Source of the DNA: JAOABP01 sp964590395
GTDB lineage: Bacteria; Hydrothermota; Tepidihabitantia; Tepidihabitantales; Tepidihabitantaceae
Assembly (NCBI GenBank): GCA_964590395.1
Contig: CAZPVT010000028.1
Coordinates: 1-47,078, forward strand
DNA: 47,078 nt
Direction of reading: 5' to 3'
How positions within the stretch are numbered: position 1 is the first letter of the stretch; each line of letters begins with the position of its first letter. The translations under genes and the position numbers were made by a program. Below are positions 42,879-47,078 of this stretch, piece after piece. Under the pieces are notes generated by a model. It made no database searches. It saw only the letters and a list, made by a program, of their open reading frames with translations, and was not told where the DNA came from.

Positions 42879-43606
42879 ATATCCCAGTATTCCTTATGTT
42901 CTATAAACCAAACCCAAATAATACCGCCAATTATTCCTACAATAAAACCAATTGTTGCCCCTTTACTAAAATTATAACTTTTAAAACCAGAAGATATACA
43001 CCATACCCCACCAAAGAGAAGGGTACTAATCAATCCAACACAGAGTATTTTAAATGCGGATATGTAAATAAAAAAGAAGATACTTCCTCCTCCTCTCTCT
43101 GGATATAAGGATTTATACACCCAAGTTAATATAAGACTTGCTCCTACCCCAATTAAAAGCCCGTACCATTTGGCAATAGCAATCCCCCCAATAAATGACC
43201 CTAAAACCAGTGTCGAACATATAGCCATTACTAATCCTTCATATTTTTCTTCTTTTAATTCTTCTACTAAATTTTCTACAAATCTCAGAGGTTGTTCTAA
43301 TAATTCTTTTATTATTCCCTTCTTCGCTGCTTTTGTCTCTGCTATATCTCGTTTTACTTTTGCTATTTCCGATACAATATTCTTTGCGTCATATATTGCT
43401 TCTTGAAGCAGAATTAGAGTAAATTTGACCTTTTCTGACTGATTTATATCCCAGAAAGATTCCGCATCCGTTTTTTTCCTTTTACATTTTTCATAAGTCT
43501 TATAAATGTAAGGGTATTTAGAAGAACGGATGCCCTTAAGTTCTTCTTCTATTTTTTCTATGTTATCGGACAATTTCTTCAATTTAGTCTGGTAATCATC
43601 TTGCAA
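42872..43606 (-). CDS. coiled-coil membrane protein of signalling cassette
   Basis: A 244-residue protein. Residues 1-125 are helical and charged, with heptad character (KKLSDNIEKIEEELKGI; EIAKVKRDIAETKAAKKGI), likely a cytoplasmic coiled coil. Residues about 125-235 contain four hydrophobic segments (VMAICSTLVLGSFIGGIAIA, YGLLIGVGASLILTWV, FFFIYISAFKILCVGLISTLLFGG, ATIGFIVGIIGGIIWVWF). Family not recognised. It lies between kinase and AAA ATPase (17-nt gap, 7-nt overlap), so it is the obvious membrane anchor or pore candidate of the cassette. Confidence 0.75.
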   Translation of the reverse strand: MQDDYQTKLKKLSDNIEKIEEELKGIRSSKYPYIYKTYEKCKRKKTDAESFWDINQSEKVKFTLILLQEAIYDAKNIVSEIAKVKRDIAETKAAKKGIIKELLEQPLRFVENLVEELKEEKYEGLVMAICSTLVLGSFIGGIAIAKWYGLLIGVGASLILTWVYKSLYPERGGGSIFFFIYISAFKILCVGLISTLLFGGVWCISSGFKSYNFSKGATIGFIVGIIGGIIWVWFIEHKEYWDIW

Positions 43607-43623
43607 GCGCTCTTTATATTTTT

Positions 43624-45714
43624 CTAAAAGATTATTTGCGGCAGTAAAAGTGTCTTCTTCAATAGATAACCGACCTTCTCAATCATCGGTTTTAATGTAT
43701 CCCAATAATAATTCACATCAAACCCGTTTGTCTTTATCGTATAATCAAGCAAGGCAGAAAACACTCTTCGGTTTATATTCGGCACCTTAGTTTTTAAGTA
43801 GCTATCAATAATTCTGAAATAATTTATATTCTGATAGTTCTGTAGCCAGCAATCAGCATTATTTACGAAAGAAGAACCAGGCGTCAACATCTCATTAATT
43901 CTGCTCTCGTCCAAAATGTATTTTTCAAAAAGACATTTGAAATCATCTATGGTAAATGCCAAATCATTAAAGAAATGAAACGGACTTCCTTTCTCAAAGG
44001 CATAAGATAAAGTTACTATATCGTATCTACTCAGTTTTCGCCAGTTATCAATATTAACTTTTAACTTAGGAAAACCTTCAAGAAAGATGGACAATTTGGA
44101 ATCAGGATTAAGCAACTCTTTAACCAATTTCTTTTTTATCGTCTCATCCGCAGTTAATAAATCCTCCGGTTTATAAAAAATATAATTACCAATTTTAAAC
44201 CTTTTTAATCCCTGGGCATCTGCCTGTAAGTCAAGAATCATCATATTGAGTGCCCGTTCCGGTTTGTATGCCTGAGCATATTTTCGGAAGGCATTTGCCA
44301 CATCCTCGGCACCACGCGCCTCTAAATAAAGAAATAAATCCGCATTCTTTTTCTGAGTGAGATATTTACTATAATATACCGCCTCTTTTTCAATCGCATC
44401 TCCAATCTCTTCGGCAGTTCTACACTCTACACCAGCAAAGGTTTTATAACTCCGTATCGGGTCTAAAACATAAACTGATTTTATCAATCCCACATCCTCA
44501 TCCGCAGGATACTCATCCTCCACGATCTTCTCTATCTGGGTAAAAACCGGGTCGTTTGCCTCCTCCAGCCATTGCTGAACCCTTCTCTTATACAAATGCT
44601 TTTTACCAATCTCCGGATACTTTAATATTAAATCAGCAAGTTCCGCTGGATTATTGGCAAACACCTGCTCTCCCCCCACAACGCCAAAAGGAAATGGCTC
44701 ATACTCCAACTCCATTGTTTTATAATAAACCGAAACATACTCGCCTTTTAGCCACTTCTGAATTTCTTCATAACCCCACCGTTTTGAAGGCTCAACCGTT
44801 ATTAAACCCTTTATTAATGTCTCCAATTCCCTGGGTATATCCCCGGGAATATAAACCCTGCCAGCACATTTTACCTTCATTATCGCATAAGGACTTAAAT
44901 CTTTAAATGGCTCCTCACCACTCCAGATATGAATCAGCGTTATCCCCAGTGCATAACAGTCAATCTCTTTACCAACAACCGTTTTTCCGCCTAGCGCCTG
45001 ATACAGTTCCGGCGCTGCGTATATCTCGGTTCTCGCCTGTCCGGTCAAACGTTTAGACAGACCTTCATCCAGCGCGGAAGAGATGCCAAAATCGCCAATC
45101 TGAATATCTGTGCCATCAGGTTTAGCAAAGAAGATATTCCCGGGTTTAATATCACGATGAATTATGCCGTTATCATGACAGAACTTGATGGCATTCACAA
45201 CCTCTTTAACTATCTGTTTTATTTTCGCCATCTCCTTTATCGGAATATATTTATAAGTGCCGTCCGGGTTCATCTCCAAAAGTGACCCACCCTCCGCATA
45301 CTCAAGAATCTCAAAGAAACGGTTTTGATAATAACCATAATCAATCAAGTCTATTATATCCTCATGTCTTATCCCCTTCAGTTTCTGTAAAACGGTGTCC
45401 TTGGGTGTAAATTGGGGGTAGTAATATTTAAGTATGAATTTCTTCTCCTCTTTTGTTACTAAATAGACCTCAGCCTCACCTGTAGTAGAAGAAACAGATT
45501 TCAAAATTTTATAATTTTTACCATTCAAGATTATCTCTGCACCAAGAGCACCTATAATCCCTGCGGAGATAATCCGGGAGGCGGATGTCGTCGCCCCAAC
45601 CACACCGGATTTGATTACCGACTGCTCATCCCTCTCAGTTTTAGCATCGCCAGGCACTCCAGATGAGATAACCTCATTATCCTCACGCTTTGTCTTTCTA
45701 ATTTCATCATCCAT
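43624..45714 (-). CDS. Ser/Thr protein kinase, first gene of signalling cassette
   Basis: A 696-residue kinase, catalytically complete: K96 (FILKYY), HRDIKPGN (186-193), DFG (208-210), APE (234-236). The glycine-rich loop is weak (SSTTGEAEVYLV). Before the kinase, residues 15-60 contain three imperfect repeats of a VISSGV/VIKSGV/IISAGI-G unit. After it, residues about 350-382 and 426-468 look like two copies of a helical motif (PAELADLI...KKHLY; TAEEIGDAI...YYSKYL), then a long helical C-terminal region. No membrane helix. It starts the unit, with a promoter and AGGGGTGG upstream. Targets likely include the FHA-bound cassette proteins. Confidence 0.92.
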   Translation of the reverse strand: MDDEIRKTKREDNEVISSGVPGDAKTERDEQSVIKSGVVGATTSASRIISAGIIGALGAEIILNGKNYKILKSVSSTTGEAEVYLVTKEEKKFILKYYYPQFTPKDTVLQKLKGIRHEDIIDLIDYGYYQNRFFEILEYAEGGSLLEMNPDGTYKYIPIKEMAKIKQIVKEVVNAIKFCHDNGIIHRDIKPGNIFFAKPDGTDIQIGDFGISSALDEGLSKRLTGQARTEIYAAPELYQALGGKTVVGKEIDCYALGITLIHIWSGEEPFKDLSPYAIMKVKCAGRVYIPGDIPRELETLIKGLITVEPSKRWGYEEIQKWLKGEYVSVYYKTMELEYEPFPFGVVGGEQVFANNPAELADLILKYPEIGKKHLYKRRVQQWLEEANDPVFTQIEKIVEDEYPADEDVGLIKSVYVLDPIRSYKTFAGVECRTAEEIGDAIEKEAVYYSKYLTQKKNADLFLYLEARGAEDVANAFRKYAQAYKPERALNMMILDLQADAQGLKRFKIGNYIFYKPEDLLTADETIKKKLVKELLNPDSKLSIFLEGFPKLKVNIDNWRKLSRYDIVTLSYAFEKGSPFHFFNDLAFTIDDFKCLFEKYILDESRINEMLTPGSSFVNNADCWLQNYQNINYFRIIDSYLKTKVPNINRRVFSALLDYTIKTNGFDVNYYWDTLKPMIEKVGYLLKKTLLLPQIIF

Positions 45715-45749
45715 ATACCACCCCTTTTTTGATCTGTGATTTTGTGACT

Positions 45750-45778
45750 CTTATAACATAACATTCAACAACTGCCAA
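45750..45778 (-). promoter_or_regulatory. promoter of kinase-led signalling cassette
   Basis: On the minus strand, TTGGCA (45778-45773), 17-bp spacer, TATAAG (45755-45750), 35 nt upstream of the kinase ATG, with an AGGGGTGG ribosome-binding stretch. The only good promoter seen for the eight genes, which are closely packed downstream. Confidence 0.55.
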
Positions 45779-45861
45779 GAAAATCTTTTTGATACACCGG
45801 ACAATACCCTCCCCAGCAATATCACGCCTTAATCCCGGTAATCCACAACCCAAAAAATGTG

Positions 45862-46827
45862 CTACCGCCCTTTACCTGAATCGCTGATGAACCGTAACCC
45901 ATCAGGATAAGGAGTAAAAAACCGCTGACGTGCCAGATAATCCTCCTGAAAACGAACAATGTAGGAAAAAAGCAAACTTACCGGCACACTCAAAGGCAAC
46001 CTGCCCCGGCGATAGTCATCAACCGTATCTAAGAAAAATGCCTTCTCAGTGGCCGTAAGTTTATCCTTAAAATAACCCAGTGCGTGGAAAAGGACATTGA
46101 TCGCAGCAGTATATTTCGGCGGCTTTGCCAGTGCCCGGGAAAGCATTACCTCATACTCCGCAACTATCTCATTTAATGGCCGATGCTCCAGATTGGCAAC
46201 AACTCTACCCATTCGCGATAGCGCCTGCTGATCATAAGCCATCAAAAGCAGTTTGTGTTCAGTATGGAACGCCACCAGTTTTGCCATCGTCGGCGCCTCC
46301 TTTAACCGGCGAAAACGGGCTAAAGCAAAAACCCTGGTAAGAAAACTCTCCCGGATCAGAAAGTTCTTCAGTCTGCCCTCATCCTCAATCGGCCTGTCCA
46401 GAAACATCTCCATCGCAATCCCACCGAAAAGACCCTGCCGCTTGACCGCCGGCCTGAGATTTCCCTCCTCATTATACGATTTAACATCCCTTGTCCCGCA
46501 GGATGGTGAACGGGACTTTAGCACCATCCCATCTATCGGGGGCAGTCGACTGAGAAAAGCACGGGCAAACTCCAGCATCTCAACAGTTAAATCCCTGCCG
46601 GTTGTAACCTGCACCAATCTCCGCTCATCACCCTGATAGACAATTCTGATCGGCTCTCTCGGCACACCTAAACCGATTGCCATCTCCGGACAAACCGTAA
46701 CCGGCTCAACATACTCCTTAAACATCTCCACAAATTCATCCCGGATTATCTCCCCGTTATAACGACAGGCTTCAAAACCAAGACACCGGGAAAAAAGCAC
46801 CCTGGGTTTTACCTCGTCCACAGGCAT
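45862..46827 (-). CDS. DUF523 and DUF1722 domain protein (YbgA-like)
   Basis: A 321-residue protein with an N-terminal DUF523 domain (about 8-150: SRCLGFEACRYNG, VCPEMAIGLGVPREP, LKSRSPSCGT) and a C-terminal DUF1722 domain (about 190-310: LVAFHTEHKLLLMAYD). The conserved Cys suggest metal or iron-sulfur binding; DUF523/DUF1722 fusions are widespread and have been linked to tRNA thiolation/desulfuration chemistry, but I do not assign an activity. It is 35 nt upstream of the kinase promoter region on the same strand and is probably separate. Higher GC than the cassette. Confidence 0.88.
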   Translation of the reverse strand: MPVDEVKPRVLFSRCLGFEACRYNGEIIRDEFVEMFKEYVEPVTVCPEMAIGLGVPREPIRIVYQGDERRLVQVTTGRDLTVEMLEFARAFLSRLPPIDGMVLKSRSPSCGTRDVKSYNEEGNLRPAVKRQGLFGGIAMEMFLDRPIEDEGRLKNFLIRESFLTRVFALARFRRLKEAPTMAKLVAFHTEHKLLLMAYDQQALSRMGRVVANLEHRPLNEIVAEYEVMLSRALAKPPKYTAAINVLFHALGYFKDKLTATEKAFFLDTVDDYRRGRLPLSVPVSLLFSYIVRFQEDYLARQRFFTPYPDGLRFISDSGKGR

Positions 46828-46877
46828 AAGTTAACACCGATTTAATAACAACGGACCGGCAACAGAAATCAAACTGT

Positions 46878-47078
46878 TCATCTCTTTAACTGGATCTGGG
46901 TTTTTAAGGCTTCAATCTCCTGCCTCAGTTCCTGATTTTCCTCATACAGCGCCTGGATTGCAGCAAACAGCACCCCGTCCGCATCTGCCATATTGATTGC
47001 CTTATCACTTTCGCCGATACCGAAGGCGTTTTTGAAATCCTGTGCCACCGGTCCAAGGTGTCTTGTGCCATCATTCTG
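46878..47078 (-). CDS. C-terminal end of protein with S74-type tail-spike chaperone domain (partial)
   Basis: The last 66 residues of a gene that starts beyond the right edge. RHLGPVAQDFKNAFGIGE, then ADADGVLFAAIQALYEENQELRQEIEALKTQIQ matches the end of peptidase S74/intramolecular-chaperone domains: G-VAQDF, then a GV-LAA-IQAL helix and a terminal coiled coil. Such domains trimerise phage tail fibres and also bacterial surface proteins, then may self-cleave. It stops with TGA at 46878-46880. Phage origin versus a host surface protein cannot be told. Confidence 0.7.
   Translation of the reverse strand, partial: QNDGTRHLGPVAQDFKNAFGIGESDKAINMADADGVLFAAIQALYEENQELRQEIEALKTQIQLKR

Noticed and set aside
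1..47078. CRISPR array, tRNA or rRNA genes, complete insertion sequence
   Set aside because: No regularly spaced repeats, no cloverleaf in the gene-free gaps, no rRNA-like segments and no transposase ORF were seen.

Overview
The window comes from a bacterial chromosome. It carries purB, yidD, queH, a GreA-type factor, a YrdC/Sua5-type synthase, a four-subunit 2-oxoacid:ferredoxin oxidoreductase, a P-type copper ATPase, and secreted proteins with Bacteroidetes-like C-terminal sorting domains. An anaerobic or microaerophilic Gram-negative-type lineage with an outer membrane fits best, for example candidate phylum WOR-3/Stahlbacteria or a relative. This assignment is an inference from gene content; no rRNA gene is present.

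Layout. (1) 1-4.24 kb is an AT-rich accessory block: a candidate multi-hairpin structured RNA (54-217), a remnant of an XRE-type regulator tail, a methyltransferase plus HNH endonuclease pair, a small ORF, a second regulator-tail remnant behind a near-identical promoter, and a second restriction-modification pair whose endonuclease gene has an in-frame TAA. (2) 4.3-8.96 kb holds a CopA-type ATPase, an M20 peptidase, a decayed Gly-rich stretch and one orphan gene. (3) 16.7-8.9 kb (minus strand) is a compact run: HtrA-like protease, purB, acyl-CoA dehydrogenase, small ORF, DUF362 ferredoxin protein, DUF58 protein and a BatA/VWA-like protein. (4) 16.7-22.3 kb holds a C25-like secreted peptidase facing a PKD-like protein, a long GreA-family factor and a YrdC/Sua5 protein. 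(5) 27.4-22.3 kb (minus) is a MazG-like protein, four membrane proteins of unknown function (the first DUF6754-like) and a Wzi-like outer-membrane protein. (6) 27.5-29.9 kb holds a sorting-domain protein gene broken by an in-frame TGA and flanked by a dispersed repeat. (7) 32.5-29.8 kb (minus) is two paralogous proteins that look like catalytically dead PD-(D/E)XK nucleases plus queH. (8) 35.5-32.5 kb is porCDAB, followed by uvsE and yidD. (9) 45.7-37.1 kb (minus) is a lower-GC signalling cassette: Ser/Thr kinase, coiled-coil membrane protein, triple-AAA ATPase, ankyrin/WG protein, zinc ribbon-FHA protein, PP2C phosphatase, small membrane protein and zinc-ribbon/coiled-coil protein, then two tiny Cys-rich proteins. 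(10) The right edge has a DUF523/DUF1722 protein and the end of an S74-type chaperone-tailed protein.

The most promising undescribed system is the kinase-phosphatase-FHA-AAA cassette. It has a reversible phosphorylation module, a phosphothreonine reader, a CbxX/CfqX-type unfoldase and a membrane protein, but no visible secretion apparatus. Other strong leads are the structured RNA at 54-217, the dead-nuclease paralogs, the membrane cluster beginning with the DUF6754-like protein, and a recurrent promoter layout (TTGAC-N16-18-TANNNT-6/7 nt-start codon) implying many leaderless mRNAs.
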